In this document: one piece after another, positions 41,320-50,235 of the stretch
How the letters are laid out: each line of letters begins with the position of its first letter
How positions within the stretch are numbered: the stretch's first letter is position 1
IMG/VR virus record: IMGVR_UViG_3300050821_004237
Coordinates: 1 to 64,000 of that record
Reading direction: 5' to 3' (one strand)
Source of the DNA: a virus
DNA length: 64,000 bases
Made by a program: the position numbers and the translations under genes
Notes under the pieces: model-generated
Told to the model about the DNA's origin: nothing
What the model saw: the letters and a program-made list of their open reading frames with translations, nothing else
Databases searched by the model: none

Positions 41320-41351
41320 GGATGTCGCGGTGTATCAGCACCGCGGCGTCC
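41320..41351. other. long hairpin between virion and HNH genes
   Basis: GGATGTCGCGGTG and CACCGCGGCGTCC can pair over all 13 positions in plus-strand RNA (with two G-U pairs), across a 6-base loop TATCAG. In minus-strand RNA two positions become C-A mismatches. No T-run follows on either strand, so it is not a classical terminator. It sits 12 bases beyond the stop of the 59-aa membrane gene. Confidence 0.5.
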
Positions 41352-41363
41352 GTTAATTATAAG

Positions 41364-41543
41364 CTAATGCGTGCCGTAAGTCGCGTGTAATTGGATGCCG
41401 CTGACCATCAGTGACAGTAGCCAAAGTGCCATACCGAGCCAGCCCCAAACCGGACGCTGAGGTGGTCCGCCGAAGAGATTGAACGCGGCGAAAAATAGAA
41501 AGACCAGTGCGAAGAGTTGGATTATTAGCGGGATTATATTCAT
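41364..41543 (-). CDS. small membrane protein (59 aa)
   Basis: ATG 41543 overlaps the upstream stop (ATGA). The peptide is almost fully hydrophobic in two helices (residues 2-24 NIIPLIIQLFALVFLFFAAF onward and 34-50 GWLGMALWLLSLMVSGI) joined by a GGPPQRPVW loop. Two-helix proteins of this size can act as holins or small envelope proteins. Here it is placed upstream of the capsid genes, so no specific function is assigned. Confidence 0.6.
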   Translation of the reverse strand: MNIIPLIIQLFALVFLFFAAFNLFGGPPQRPVWGWLGMALWLLSLMVSGIQLHATYGTH

Positions 41544-41740
41544 CTTCGCACCGGAGTTAGGACTGGGCCCTGAGTGTCAAATTGAGCCGGAATGACGACT
41601 ATTGCCGTGGATGGGAAATACTTTGGCGGACCAACGTCATCTAGGATTTCTTGCACCAACTCAAAGAGGCGGTCGAGTCTTTCATCGATCCGCCTCACGC
41701 GGTGCAATATGTCCATTTCCTCCCAAGTCAACAGTGTCAT
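41540..41740 (-). CDS. small protein with helical N-terminus (66 aa)
   Basis: MTLLTWEEMDILHRVRRIDERLDRLFELV forms a likely coiled-coil helix, followed by a Pro-rich tail. It is coupled to the membrane gene by a 4-base overlap. No known family. Confidence 0.5.
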   Translation of the reverse strand: MTLLTWEEMDILHRVRRIDERLDRLFELVQEILDDVGPPKYFPSTAIVVIPAQFDTQGPVLTPVRR

Positions 41741-41749
41741 GACGTGGGA

Positions 41750-42118
41750 CTACTTCGCTCGGCGAACGCTCGCGGCCGCTGCCACCGTCGCGGTGACCGG
41801 AGTCACGCTGATGCCGGTGCTCGGCAGGAAGTTCGCAGGCGTACCGGCTTCGGTGAATGCCTGGCTGATCGGCGTGCCCAAGGTGGCGCCATTCACGTCA
41901 AGGTCCGTGGCGACAACCGTGCCATTGCCCGGCGCGACTGAAGTCGAAAATGCCCACGGGGTCGGGGTTTCGACGCCGGTCAAAAGGACCGCGGCCTGCG
42001 CGACGCCGCTCGAGTCAGTGACCACGACGGAGGTGGAAGCGAACTGCGCGCCGGTCGGCGTGGCAATGGAGGCGCCCTTTTGGATGGCGACAATTACGGG
42101 GACAAGAGGGGTGGACAT
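41750..42118 (-). CDS. small beta-rich virion protein (122 aa)
   Basis: A Val/Ala/Thr/Gly-rich product with LVPVIVAIQKGASIATPTG, VVVTDSSGVAQAAVLLTG and TATVAAAASVRR. Resembles Ig-like phage decoration or accessory head proteins. A possible extended -10 promoter lies upstream at 42174-42182. Confidence 0.6.
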   Translation of the reverse strand: MSTPLVPVIVAIQKGASIATPTGAQFASTSVVVTDSSGVAQAAVLLTGVETPTPWAFSTSVAPGNGTVVATDLDVNGATLGTPISQAFTEAGTPANFLPSTGISVTPVTATVAAAASVRRAK

Positions 42119-42173
42119 GTGATTTCCTTTATGGACTGATCGGTGGAAAAACCTAGGCGAAAACTACGCTTAA

Positions 42174-42182
42174 ATCATAACA
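42174..42182 (-). promoter_or_regulatory. possible extended -10 promoter
   Basis: On the minus strand TGTTATGAT gives a TATGAT -10 hexamer (5 of 6) with an upstream TG one base away, the extended -10 pattern. No good -35 is present at normal spacing, as is common for such promoters. Transcription would start near 42167, about 50 bases before the 122-aa gene. Confidence 0.4.
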
Positions 42183-42224
42183 GCAATATGTCAGTGCTGA
42201 CGCCGATGTGGCGTGAGCGTTGGA

Positions 42225-42836
42225 CTACTTCGGCACCGCAATCGACTCGCGATCACGCCGAATATTGGTGAGCGGCGTGCCCTTGTTGTCCCGGTCAAAC
42301 GTTCCAGGAGGGGCGCCCTTCAACTGCTCTTCCTTCTGGCGCACCTGGGATGTCGCCTTGCGATGCTCGCGGGCGACCGCTTCAGCGGTGATGACTGCGG
42401 GGCGCTCCATCAACACCATGCCTTGACGGTCAATCGTGGTGCCTTTGTAGGTGTCTGGCATTAATTCAGGGTGACGGCTGGCTGGAACCGGCTCCCAGCC
42501 CTTCATCGCGATTTGCACCTGATAGCCGGGATCTTGAGCGCCAAGCACGGTAAAGCGCTTCCATTCATAGCTCCAGCCGTCGGGGACCATGCGCGGGTCG
42601 ATGTAGAATTCATTCACACCGTCATCATCCAATCCTGCGCCCATGTGCTCATGGAGCTCGGCGGCGCGGCGCGCGGCGCGCGTGCGGGGGTCTTCTTCGG
42701 CGAAGGTCTCCGTGGGCTTAGGCTGTGGCGGCGTCACGGCGGCTGCACCGAGTCCGGCAGTTGGAAGCGGCGCGTGCGGGCCGGAGCGGCGGCGCGGGGG
42801 TTCGCCGATGATGGGGTCGTCGTTGTCGGTACTCAA
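42225..42836 (-). CDS. conserved podoviral head-region protein (203 aa)
   Basis: A TTG start overlaps the stop of the scaffold gene. A Pro/Arg-rich N-terminus leads to DDDGVNEFYIDPRMVPDGWSYEWKRFTVLGAQDPGYQVQI, KGWEPVPASRHPELMP and a MVLMERP segment, which I recognise as a conserved protein near portal and scaffold genes in other phages. Function is not known; possibly capsid assembly. Confidence 0.65.
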   Translation of the reverse strand: MSTDNDDPIIGEPPRRRSGPHAPLPTAGLGAAAVTPPQPKPTETFAEEDPRTRAARRAAELHEHMGAGLDDDGVNEFYIDPRMVPDGWSYEWKRFTVLGAQDPGYQVQIAMKGWEPVPASRHPELMPDTYKGTTIDRQGMVLMERPAVITAEAVAREHRKATSQVRQKEEQLKGAPPGTFDRDNKGTPLTNIRRDRESIAVPK

Positions 42837-43753
42837 TTTAGGCGTCCTTCTTGCTTGAGCGCAACCACTTGGCGCGCATATTCTTCATCCGTCATGTCGT
42901 TCAATTTCGCAATCTCGCGCTGCTCGGCTGAGAGGCGTACGACGTTCGGGCGCGAGCCTCCGCCATTGCCGGAGCGGCTCACGGGCGCGGCGGCGGGCGC
43001 CGGCGAGCGCTGGCTTGTGGGCCGCGCGGCATCAGACAAAGCCACTTCGGTCTCACCCGCATCATCTGGCGGCGCTTGCTTGAGTTCCAACCGTCGCTCA
43101 ATCGCATCGAAGTACTCATCCGTGTCGGGCTTAATCCCCTCATCGATCGCATCCTCATGCGCACGGATCATTTTGCGATTCAAACGCGCATCGCGCACGT
43201 AATCCGGATGCGCGCGCACCCAAGCGGCGCTGCGCGGCGTCATATTGGCGGTGAATTGCTCAACTGGGTCGCTCGGCTCGCGCATGACAGGCTTTGGCGC
43301 TTTCTCAAGCTGAGTTTTGCCATTCTCGAGCTGCAACAGACGCGCCGAATTCGTTCCAATCTCGCGCTGCACCTTCGCAGCGGCCGCCCAGTCGCCCGCG
43401 GCGGCGGCTTCGGCGTATTTTCCTTCCAAAACGTCGAGTGATTGCGTCACGGTGGCGATTGCGCCCTTCACTAGGTCAAGTTGGGTGGCTTGAACGTCGG
43501 TTTTCGCCTTTACCTCACCCGATTCAGCCTCGCGCGCACGCTGTTCAGCAGCTACGCGCGCCGCTTGCTCATCGGCCAGCTGCTTTTTGAGCTTTTTGAT
43601 GCCCTCTTCGGTGTCGGTGGCGGCTGCGGGCGTCGCTACGGCAGGGGACTCGACGACTTCGGCGGCTTTCGCGGGCTTCTTGGCCGGTTTTTCCGCAGCC
43701 TTAGCGTCGATTTCGTCCAAATCGATCTTAATTTCATCGGTTGATGCGCTCAT
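42833..43753 (-). CDS. probable scaffolding protein (306 aa)
   Basis: AGAGGA just upstream supports ATG 43753 over an ATG 13 residues earlier. The protein is highly charged and mostly helical, with an Ala/Lys/Pro-rich N-terminus, a coiled coil (GIKKLKKQLADEQAARVAAEQRAREAE), a Pro-rich linker and a short helical C-terminal tail (REIAKLNDMTDEEYARQVVAL). These are features of phage scaffolds, and the position between portal and capsid genes fits. Confidence 0.75.
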   Translation of the reverse strand: MSASTDEIKIDLDEIDAKAAEKPAKKPAKAAEVVESPAVATPAAATDTEEGIKKLKKQLADEQAARVAAEQRAREAESGEVKAKTDVQATQLDLVKGAIATVTQSLDVLEGKYAEAAAAGDWAAAAKVQREIGTNSARLLQLENGKTQLEKAPKPVMREPSDPVEQFTANMTPRSAAWVRAHPDYVRDARLNRKMIRAHEDAIDEGIKPDTDEYFDAIERRLELKQAPPDDAGETEVALSDAARPTSQRSPAPAAAPVSRSGNGGGSRPNVVRLSAEQREIAKLNDMTDEEYARQVVALKQEGRLN

Positions 43754-43796
43754 TCGTCCTCTGTCGTGTAGATCGGCGGCGGGGATGGACATTTTT

Positions 43797-44234
43797 CTAC
43801 CAAATCATCCCTGGGTTCGGAATTTTCATGCGAATTTGGTCATCGAACACGAGGCGGCAGTTCGTAAATGCCTTGGGATCTGAAGTGTCTTCGCCGCCGT
43901 TGACATCCATCGGCCACGTGTCGCTCGGGCGCGTGACTACCCAGTCATAAAGATCGATCGGGACGCCATAAGTAACGCCGGTGTCAGGATCGGTGCGCAC
44001 GAACCGGCACGCGGAACCAATCTTAACCACCAATCCGACCTTGCCCTGGTAGTTGTCTTCCTTGCGAGTGCGATCGGTGAGCAAGATGCCGCCTGCGGAT
44101 TTCTCAGGTCTGATGTAAATCGCGACTAGGACTTCGTTTTGCGCGATCTGAACCGCCGATAAATCGCCTAATTTAGATAAGATCGCTTCTTTTTCGTCAA
44201 GGATTGGGTCGGATTTCTTCAATGCGGATGGCAT
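43797..44234 (-). CDS. GroES-like co-chaperonin fold protein (145 aa)
   Basis: The sequence has NEVLVAIYIRPEKSAGGILLTDRTRKEDNYQGKVGLVVKIGSA, matching the GroES barrel including the region of the mobile loop and the Gly-Lys-V-G-x-V-V strand. WVVTRPSDTWPMDVNGGEDT is an insertion, and the protein ends CRLVFDDQIRMKIPNPGMIW. Phage relatives (T4 gp31 and others) work with host GroEL to fold the major capsid protein. It lies between portal and scaffold genes. Confidence 0.85.
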   Translation of the reverse strand: MPSALKKSDPILDEKEAILSKLGDLSAVQIAQNEVLVAIYIRPEKSAGGILLTDRTRKEDNYQGKVGLVVKIGSACRFVRTDPDTGVTYGVPIDLYDWVVTRPSDTWPMDVNGGEDTSDPKAFTNCRLVFDDQIRMKIPNPGMIW

Positions 44235-44235
44235 A

Positions 44236-44571
44236 TTACAGCGCCCGTAGCCGACTGATTTCGACCTGCAGTAAGGTCAGCATATTTTCGTACGAGTCGA
44301 TTTCCGCGTGCACCGCCTGGATGTCACCATTCGGAACAGCTTGCGGCGCGGTTCCGTTCTTCACGTCTTGCGGCTGAGTTCCAATCAATCGATCAAGTAT
44401 TTCGCGAATATCGATAATCGATTTCGACAACTGGCCGCCGCTACTACCAAGTCGGTGCACAGCATGACGCAACATGGTCATTGGCTCTGCAGACGTTTGT
44501 GGATTTGAAATCGTCATCGTGGTCGCCGTGTTGCCTAGAACGCGGGCGCCGGTGGAATAATTACGATCCAT
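44236..44571 (-). CDS. hypothetical helical protein (111 aa)
   Basis: A Ser/Thr-rich start is followed by two helical stretches (QLSKSIIDIREILDRLIG and QAVHAEIDSYENMLTLLQVEISRL), the latter coiled-coil-like. It is separated from the GroES-like gene by one base. No family recognised. Confidence 0.6.
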   Translation of the reverse strand: MDRNYSTGARVLGNTATTMTISNPQTSAEPMTMLRHAVHRLGSSGGQLSKSIIDIREILDRLIGTQPQDVKNGTAPQAVPNGDIQAVHAEIDSYENMLTLLQVEISRLRAL

Positions 44572-44573
44572 GA

Positions 44574-44777
44574 CTACCTCTTATTTATTATCGACGTGAC
44601 TTCATCGCAATACGAGCCAGATACCTTATTCAGCGCTTCAATCTGCCCGACGTGAAAGCGATACTCGGCATAGTCTTTGACGGCCATACCTACCGCCATG
44701 ATGTCTTTGATGCGCTCGATTTCATCCGCTATGAGTTTTTTTAGCTCGCTCTCGAACTGGGTGTTTAGCGTCTGCAC
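44574..44777 (-). CDS. hypothetical small helical protein (67 aa)
   Basis: A charged helix (SELKKLIADEIERIKDIMAV) leads to DYAEYRFHVGQIEALNKVSG and SYCDEVTSIINK, the pattern of a small, widespread phage protein near portal genes. Its function is not established. Confidence 0.65.
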   Translation of the reverse strand: MQTLNTQFESELKKLIADEIERIKDIMAVGMAVKDYAEYRFHVGQIEALNKVSGSYCDEVTSIINKR

Positions 44778-45638
44778 TTAAGCCGGGCGAGCGCCATACG
44801 CGCGCATCTTCTCCAAGCGTGCGAGTCCGCCACCGGCCCCGGTATCAATCGGATAATTCGTGCGTCCGCCATGCTTTCGCGCCATCGGCGGCGGACCCAT
44901 CGGCGGGGCAGCGCCAGGAGGTGGCATCTGCGGCGGGGGAGCCGGGATACCAGCAGGCCCCGGCGCTGCGCCCATAGGCATCGGAGGACGCGGAGGCGCA
45001 CCGCCGCCTTGCGGGGCGATGACGATATTCACATTCATGCCCTTCTTTGATCGGCCGCCAGATGCGCGCGCGATGCGCCCGCTTTCCGGGCGCGTGCCAT
45101 CATCAATGCCACCGCCCTTGGCTTTGCCGACTCGACCGCCCGAGCATTTGGCACAATCGCAACCTGAGCCGTGAGCCGCGCCGCCTTTGGCGAATGCACG
45201 AACTCCGGGGCGTTGCATTGGCATCGCTTGACGGCCCGCAGTGGCCATCGGAGCGGATGCCGGCATACCGGGACGTCCCATCATCGGGCCGCCGACCATC
45301 TTGTGAGCTCGGCCGCCCTTTTTCATGCCGCCGATGTGCTTCTCGCCCTCGCGTTCTTCGTTGGCAGATTTCATGTCGCGATTCATGAATGCGTTCGCGG
45401 TCATGCCGCCCGAGGCGCGGGGCTTGCGGCCGGCGTGCATAATGGCCTTGGCGCCGGTGACTTTGCCGCCTTTGCGGAAGGCTGGGCGACTGACCGGCCT
45501 TGGACCCGTCTGAATGCCGCCTTTTTCGCCCAAGGGTTCCCTCCATCCCGATGCGTCTATGTCGCCCTTCGGCGTGCGCGTCAGGCGCTCTGCCTTGTCT
45601 TCGGCGAGTTCGCGGGCTTTCTTGGATAGGTCTGACAT
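44778..45638 (-). CDS. basic KGG-repeat virion-type protein (286 aa)
   Basis: The N-terminus (KKARELAEDKAERLTRTP) is helical. The rest is low-complexity, with IMHAGRKPRASGG, MKKGGRAHKM, GGRVGKAKGGG and SGGRSKKGMNVNIVIAPQ, then a Pro/Met/Gly-rich tail. The GGRxxKG..VNxxIAP segment recurs in podoviral genomes. It shares the HAGRKPR motif with the 118-aa protein at 37534. An SGCDCAKCSGG cysteine group could bind a metal. Function unknown. Confidence 0.6.
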   Translation of the reverse strand: MSDLSKKARELAEDKAERLTRTPKGDIDASGWREPLGEKGGIQTGPRPVSRPAFRKGGKVTGAKAIMHAGRKPRASGGMTANAFMNRDMKSANEEREGEKHIGGMKKGGRAHKMVGGPMMGRPGMPASAPMATAGRQAMPMQRPGVRAFAKGGAAHGSGCDCAKCSGGRVGKAKGGGIDDGTRPESGRIARASGGRSKKGMNVNIVIAPQGGGAPPRPPMPMGAAPGPAGIPAPPPQMPPPGAAPPMGPPPMARKHGGRTNYPIDTGAGGGLARLEKMRAYGARPA

Positions 45639-45653
45639 CGTAGGCTCCTGAAA

Positions 45654-45893
45654 TTACTCTGAATCTGGCGCGTTCGCAACTTTTACACGCGTCGAATCCT
45701 GCCACATATACTGCCAGAAGGCTTTGTTGCGCCATTGAGATTTGAAACAGGCCCGTATCTGCGGCCAGCAGTCACGTCGGCGGACATCGTAAATGTATCG
45801 GTAGAACTTCGTTGGTGTAACCGCGACAGGACCTTTGATCATCGAGGCGGCTTTGCAAATTTCCTCAAGCGATGCTTCCGTAAGATCTGTCAT
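45654..45893 (-). CDS. hypothetical protein (79 aa)
   Basis: MTDLTEASLEEICKAASMIK is followed by YRYIYDVRRRDCWPQIRACFKSQWRNKAFWQYMWQ, an aromatic and basic stretch. It overlaps the portal stop by 4 bases. No family recognised. Confidence 0.6.
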   Translation of the reverse strand: MTDLTEASLEEICKAASMIKGPVAVTPTKFYRYIYDVRRRDCWPQIRACFKSQWRNKAFWQYMWQDSTRVKVANAPDSE

Positions 45894-48283
45894 TTGAGGC
45901 CCTTATCAACGTCTTTGATGATCTTTGAGGTGCGTTTTCCGACTTTATCAGTGCTCACTTGCTTGCCCGACTCACCCGCCGTAGGAGCGCCGATAACTTT
46001 ACCGGCAAGCGCAATGGCGGATTCTTTGAATTTATCGGCGCGATCCAAGTCACGGTTTTGGTTTTCGGTCTTCGCTTCCATCTCATGCACTGCAACCTCG
46101 CGTTCTTTCACCGCCACTTCGCGAGACTTCGAATCCGCGTCAATTAATTTTGCCTGCGCGAGCGCCGTATCGGCCGGCGTGTCTGACGGTGGCGCTTCTG
46201 GGCCGGCCGCTACGCCTTCGCCCTTGGGGGCATAGTGGCCGACGTCGATTTTGTTCTGTGCTTCGGCGGCGGTGGCTTTGGCCTCTGCCGTTTTCGCTTG
46301 GGCTTCCATGAGCTTGGCCTGCGCTTCGGTGGCTTTGTTTTTCATCTCCGCTTGCATCTGCTGAAGCTGTGGCGGCGGAGCACCTTGAGCCGCTGGGGGT
46401 ACCATAAATTGTTGAGGATTTGCCCAGCCTATCCCACGGATCGCAGCTTTACAGATTGCTACCGGGTCCATGAGACTCGGGAAGGTAGTCTGAAGCGTAG
46501 CCAATCCCTGCAATTTTAGTATCCGCTGCCCCATGCTGGCCGTATTCGGATCCGCCTGCGGCACCAGCTCGCAGTTCTTCGCCGCCTGCAAAAATCTCTC
46601 CACATCCCACTTCGACTTGCACCCATTGCCGGCGAATGACTCGGGATGCTCAATAAAGCACTTCACGATGAGTTTAAATTCCTCAGCCTGCGCTGAGTGC
46701 AGCCGCTTATGCACGGAATTCATGATCTTTACCGCTTGATCGATGAGCGCGAGCGTCGTGCCGACCGGGGCTTCGGCGCGACCTTCGCCGACCTGCAGCT
46801 CCGATGTCCCGCCAACGCGCTGCCCGGTCTGCACCATGTCCTGAACGAGCGCCATCATCGGCGCCATGTGCGCCGTCTCATACGGCAGCGGCATGGCAAA
46901 TTGCCCTATCGGCATGCCAGCGGTGTCAATCTGCGCCGATCCTCCTGGAGGAATTCGAAAAATATTCGTATTCTGGCGAGTGCCGGATTTGGCGGTCAAA
47001 AACCCTGGGAAGTTCGCGTACATGCCGTTATCGAGCATCTCGCGCCAGGCGGCAGTGACGGCATTGGTAGTGTTGCCCAAAATATGCAGCAATCCAATGT
47101 CGTAAAATCCTAAACCAGGGACGAAGGTGTACTTAACATAGCGCGTGCGGGCGGTCGGCAGCACCTGATCGTCTTCGTCGAAGTTGCGACTTACCGCCAG
47201 CACTTCGCGCGTAGAGACATCAATCGTCACAACATACGGAATCTCGAGCCCCGAATCCTTGCCCTTGTGCTGATGCTCAAGCCCAGGGATATTGAGCTCG
47301 CAGCAGATTTCATAGATTTCCCTGTCTCGGTCATCCTGCCGGTAGTTGTTAACCGTGAGCCCTTGTTGGGATTTTTTTTCCTCTTCCAGCGCATCTTCCT
47401 TGCGCGGCAACGGGTCCGATAGCGGTATGTCCTTGTAGACGCCAAGGATCTGCATGCGCCGAACTTCGGATTTTCGAAGGTACGTGCGATGCGTGACGCG
47501 CCGGGCGTTGGGTAAGCTGATCGCCGACTGATTGACGATGATGTCCTCCGCATCGACCGAAATAGATACTGGGCGGCTCTTGATGGGGCAGAAGTACACC
47601 TTTTTGAACGTCGTGCCGCCGAAGCCGAGCATCAACAGCATCCGATCCGTGTCGGGGTAGTACTCCGTCGCGCGCGCGGTCAAGTAGTGATTCATGTCGC
47701 GCTCGTAATCGTTCGCGAGTTCATCCTCGGCGAGCACGGCGTTGTTGTCGTCGTTTCGAATCTTAACAGGCCCGTCAGTGGGGAGTAGTTCTGAGCGTGC
47801 GTTGGCCTGAAAACGTAGCACCGCTTCTAAAAGGAGGGGGTGTCTGACCTTTGACATTCCCTCGACCGGCGCGCCATCGGCAGCGCCTTGGACGTTGGGG
47901 AGTTCGATTTTTAGCCCCAGAAGCTTGATGCCTAGGGCGCGATCGTCGATCCACTCAATCCGTGATAGAAGATCTTCATCCACGGCGCGCAGCAAATCCT
48001 CGGCAATGCCGCTGAGCGTGCCGGAATCGATTTCATCGACTAGATTGCGAAACCAGCCTTTGTTATCGTCATTGGCCGCCGCGGTGGAGATCGGCTTACC
48101 ATCCAGGCTGACCGATACGGAGCCGTCACCGTGCGTGATCTTGAGGATATTGCCCTTCGTGTCGAAGTCCGGCACATCGGCGGATTCGGGGGCGAGTTCT
48201 ACTGTGATGTCCGGCGGTAGCGGCGCGCCGTCGTCGCCTGTTAAGCGAAGATTGGCGTTGCCTAGGCCGGGGGCGGCGGCCAT
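45890..48283 (-). CDS. portal protein (797 aa)
   Basis: Length, position between terminase and capsid genes, and conserved blocks such as WFRNLVDEIDSGTL, DMNHYLTARATEYYPDTDRMLLMLGFGGTTFKKVYFCP, RVTHRTYLRKSEVRR, VPGLGFYDIGLLHILGNTTNAVTAAWREMLDNG and GRAEAPVGTTLALIDQAVKIM identify a portal of the P22/podoviral class. The last 190 residues are an Ala/Glu/Lys-rich coiled coil, an extended C-terminus. The portal forms the dodecameric gate of the head through which DNA is packaged and ejected. Confidence 0.88.
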   Translation of the reverse strand: MAAAPGLGNANLRLTGDDGAPLPPDITVELAPESADVPDFDTKGNILKITHGDGSVSVSLDGKPISTAAANDDNKGWFRNLVDEIDSGTLSGIAEDLLRAVDEDLLSRIEWIDDRALGIKLLGLKIELPNVQGAADGAPVEGMSKVRHPLLLEAVLRFQANARSELLPTDGPVKIRNDDNNAVLAEDELANDYERDMNHYLTARATEYYPDTDRMLLMLGFGGTTFKKVYFCPIKSRPVSISVDAEDIIVNQSAISLPNARRVTHRTYLRKSEVRRMQILGVYKDIPLSDPLPRKEDALEEEKKSQQGLTVNNYRQDDRDREIYEICCELNIPGLEHQHKGKDSGLEIPYVVTIDVSTREVLAVSRNFDEDDQVLPTARTRYVKYTFVPGLGFYDIGLLHILGNTTNAVTAAWREMLDNGMYANFPGFLTAKSGTRQNTNIFRIPPGGSAQIDTAGMPIGQFAMPLPYETAHMAPMMALVQDMVQTGQRVGGTSELQVGEGRAEAPVGTTLALIDQAVKIMNSVHKRLHSAQAEEFKLIVKCFIEHPESFAGNGCKSKWDVERFLQAAKNCELVPQADPNTASMGQRILKLQGLATLQTTFPSLMDPVAICKAAIRGIGWANPQQFMVPPAAQGAPPPQLQQMQAEMKNKATEAQAKLMEAQAKTAEAKATAAEAQNKIDVGHYAPKGEGVAAGPEAPPSDTPADTALAQAKLIDADSKSREVAVKEREVAVHEMEAKTENQNRDLDRADKFKESAIALAGKVIGAPTAGESGKQVSTDKVGKRTSKIIKDVDKGLK

Positions 48284-48549
48284 CAGTGCGAGCGCTCGGC
48301 GATATAGTCCATCAGTGGCGTGAGGGTAGACATTTGGTCAGAGAAAATCTTCAGGCCCAATAAAGCCGCATCATTATCAGATTTTGCAGCAATTTCATAG
48401 ACCCGCGTACAATTGTGCGGGGGAAGTCCGGTTACTGTTACCCGAAAAAGCCACGGGCGCATGACTTTGGATATCAGATCGACAGTGCAGCTGCACAAAA
48501 CCCGGACCGCGTCTCCGGTAATTATTGGCGATTTGTGGCCGTTGAGCAT
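48283..48549 (-). CDS. hypothetical protein (88 aa)
   Basis: MLNGHKSPIITGDAVRVLCSCTVDL leads to LFRVTVTGLPPHNCTRVYEIAAKSDNDAALLGLKIF and an ending MSTLTPLMDYIAERSH. Its stop overlaps the portal start as TGATG. A small beta/alpha pattern with one helical C-terminal part; no family recognised. Confidence 0.6.
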   Translation of the reverse strand: MLNGHKSPIITGDAVRVLCSCTVDLISKVMRPWLFRVTVTGLPPHNCTRVYEIAAKSDNDAALLGLKIFSDQMSTLTPLMDYIAERSH

Positions 48550-48551
48550 GG

Positions 48552-50189
48552 TTAGACAGGATACAGGGGTTCTTGTCTGCCGCGATAGCGCTGCAATTCC
48601 GCCAGCTCGGCGGCTTTCTCTGGAGCGCGCGCGATCAGTCCATTATCGCGCATGTGTCTTATGGCTTGAGAAACTGTGTCGGTCAAATCATCGAATTTCG
48701 CATACGGGAATTGCGCCACTTGCGTTATCACCATGTCGGCCCACTTTCGATCAGGCGCATAGATAATTCCCTCCGCGAATAAATGCTGAATTGAAAATAG
48801 ACGCGAGAGTTTGTCTTGGCTTTTCGGGTCATACAATTGCACGCCGAATTTTTCGTTAGCATAGAGGCGGCGAACTTCCTGAGCCACGCTATGGCCAGCC
48901 GCTTTTGCCTCCACTAGGAGAAGATCAACTTTTAATTTTATGCAAGTCTCAGCCACCTTTTCTACAAGCTTGTGCAATTCCAAACGGTCCTGCCATGCGT
49001 GCATGAGCATGACCTTCGGCGCTGTAGCTGCTTCAAAAGTTTCATTGTCGCGATACATGGGCTGCGAGTTTCCGCGCTTATCGATCACTCTGTTAGGAGC
49101 ATCAACTAGCGAGCGCTCACCGGAAAATACGCCCCACACAGTGAGCGCTGAAAAATCGTTGCTGGTCTTCTCCGTGTACGCGGTATCCAAACTCGCCATA
49201 ACGAAATCCATCGACGGGAATGTTTCTCTCTCCCACAGCTTCCAATAATCCCGTGGGATGATGCCGCCGCCCGCAGGCTCTGGTCGCTGCTGCAACTGAC
49301 CATTTGCGATCATCGGACCCAATGCGCGCTCGAGAGAAACGACTTCTTCTTCGCCAAATCGTTCCGGCCACATGAGTTCCCCGGCAACCGTGCGCGGATC
49401 CTTCCATCCGATCTGAGTTACGAATGATCGGTCCGGTTCATAGCGCATCGGGATCATCAAATGACACCACTCGCCGGTATTTTTCTCCAAAATATGACCG
49501 CTGATGTCGTTCTCGGCGAGCCTTTGCTGGATGACGATGAAAGCGCCAGTTTTTGGGTCGTTTAAGCGAGTTGAAGCGACCGAATCCCACCAGTCTGTCG
49601 TCGCTTTGATCGATGCGTCAGAAAAAGCCTCATTAGCAGCGTTTAAATCATCTCCCACGAGTATTTGAGCGCCTTCGCCAGTGGTAGCGCCATCGACGGA
49701 TGTTATTAAGCGCTCGCCGCCTTTGCTATTTGTGAAGCGGGACTTCGTATTCTGGTCAGAAACTAATGCGAATCGATTTCCCCATCGCTCCTGATACCAA
49801 TTCGACTCGATTAAGCGCCGACATTTCACCGAATCGCGCAATGAGAGCTGATTTGCGTACGAAGAATACAAAAACGGCACGCCAGGTCCGCTCACTGGCG
49901 TGACGCGCGATTGCGCCCAGCACCACGGCAGCAATGCAACGCTCACGAGCCCGGATTTAGAGCAGCGCGGACTAATATTTATGAGCAGCTTGCGGATTTC
50001 GCCGTCAATCACGGCCTGCAAATGTTCGGCCACCGCATCAATTGCCCAAGAATCTACCCATGGCGCAGAATCTATGAACGGCCATGCGGCTTTGTAGAAC
50101 TCGTAGAGACTATCCTGACAATCCGCGGCGTCTAGATCCAAAAGTTGGCGTTTCGGATCAATCCCGCTTAAGTCAAAGTCTTGGAGCAT
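48552..50189 (-). CDS. terminase large subunit (545 aa)
   Basis: The ATPase domain has a degenerate Walker A at residues 70-80 (INISPRCSKSG), a following LVSVALLPWCWAQS, and ILVGDDLNAA (Walker B-like). The nuclease domain shows ASLDTAYTEKTSNDFSALTVWGVF, a typical DxAxxxxxxSDxSAxxV metal-site motif, later LLLVEAKAAGHSVAQEVRR and a catalytic-like final Asp (KFDDLTDTVSQAI). This is the packaging motor. A probable small subunit is at 50696. Confidence 0.93.
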   Translation of the reverse strand: MLQDFDLSGIDPKRQLLDLDAADCQDSLYEFYKAAWPFIDSAPWVDSWAIDAVAEHLQAVIDGEIRKLLINISPRCSKSGLVSVALLPWCWAQSRVTPVSGPGVPFLYSSYANQLSLRDSVKCRRLIESNWYQERWGNRFALVSDQNTKSRFTNSKGGERLITSVDGATTGEGAQILVGDDLNAANEAFSDASIKATTDWWDSVASTRLNDPKTGAFIVIQQRLAENDISGHILEKNTGEWCHLMIPMRYEPDRSFVTQIGWKDPRTVAGELMWPERFGEEEVVSLERALGPMIANGQLQQRPEPAGGGIIPRDYWKLWERETFPSMDFVMASLDTAYTEKTSNDFSALTVWGVFSGERSLVDAPNRVIDKRGNSQPMYRDNETFEAATAPKVMLMHAWQDRLELHKLVEKVAETCIKLKVDLLLVEAKAAGHSVAQEVRRLYANEKFGVQLYDPKSQDKLSRLFSIQHLFAEGIIYAPDRKWADMVITQVAQFPYAKFDDLTDTVSQAIRHMRDNGLIARAPEKAAELAELQRYRGRQEPLYPV

Positions 50190-50235
50190 GGGCGCGACAA
50201 TAGCGCAAGTCCCTTACGGGGACCACTCGGCGGCA

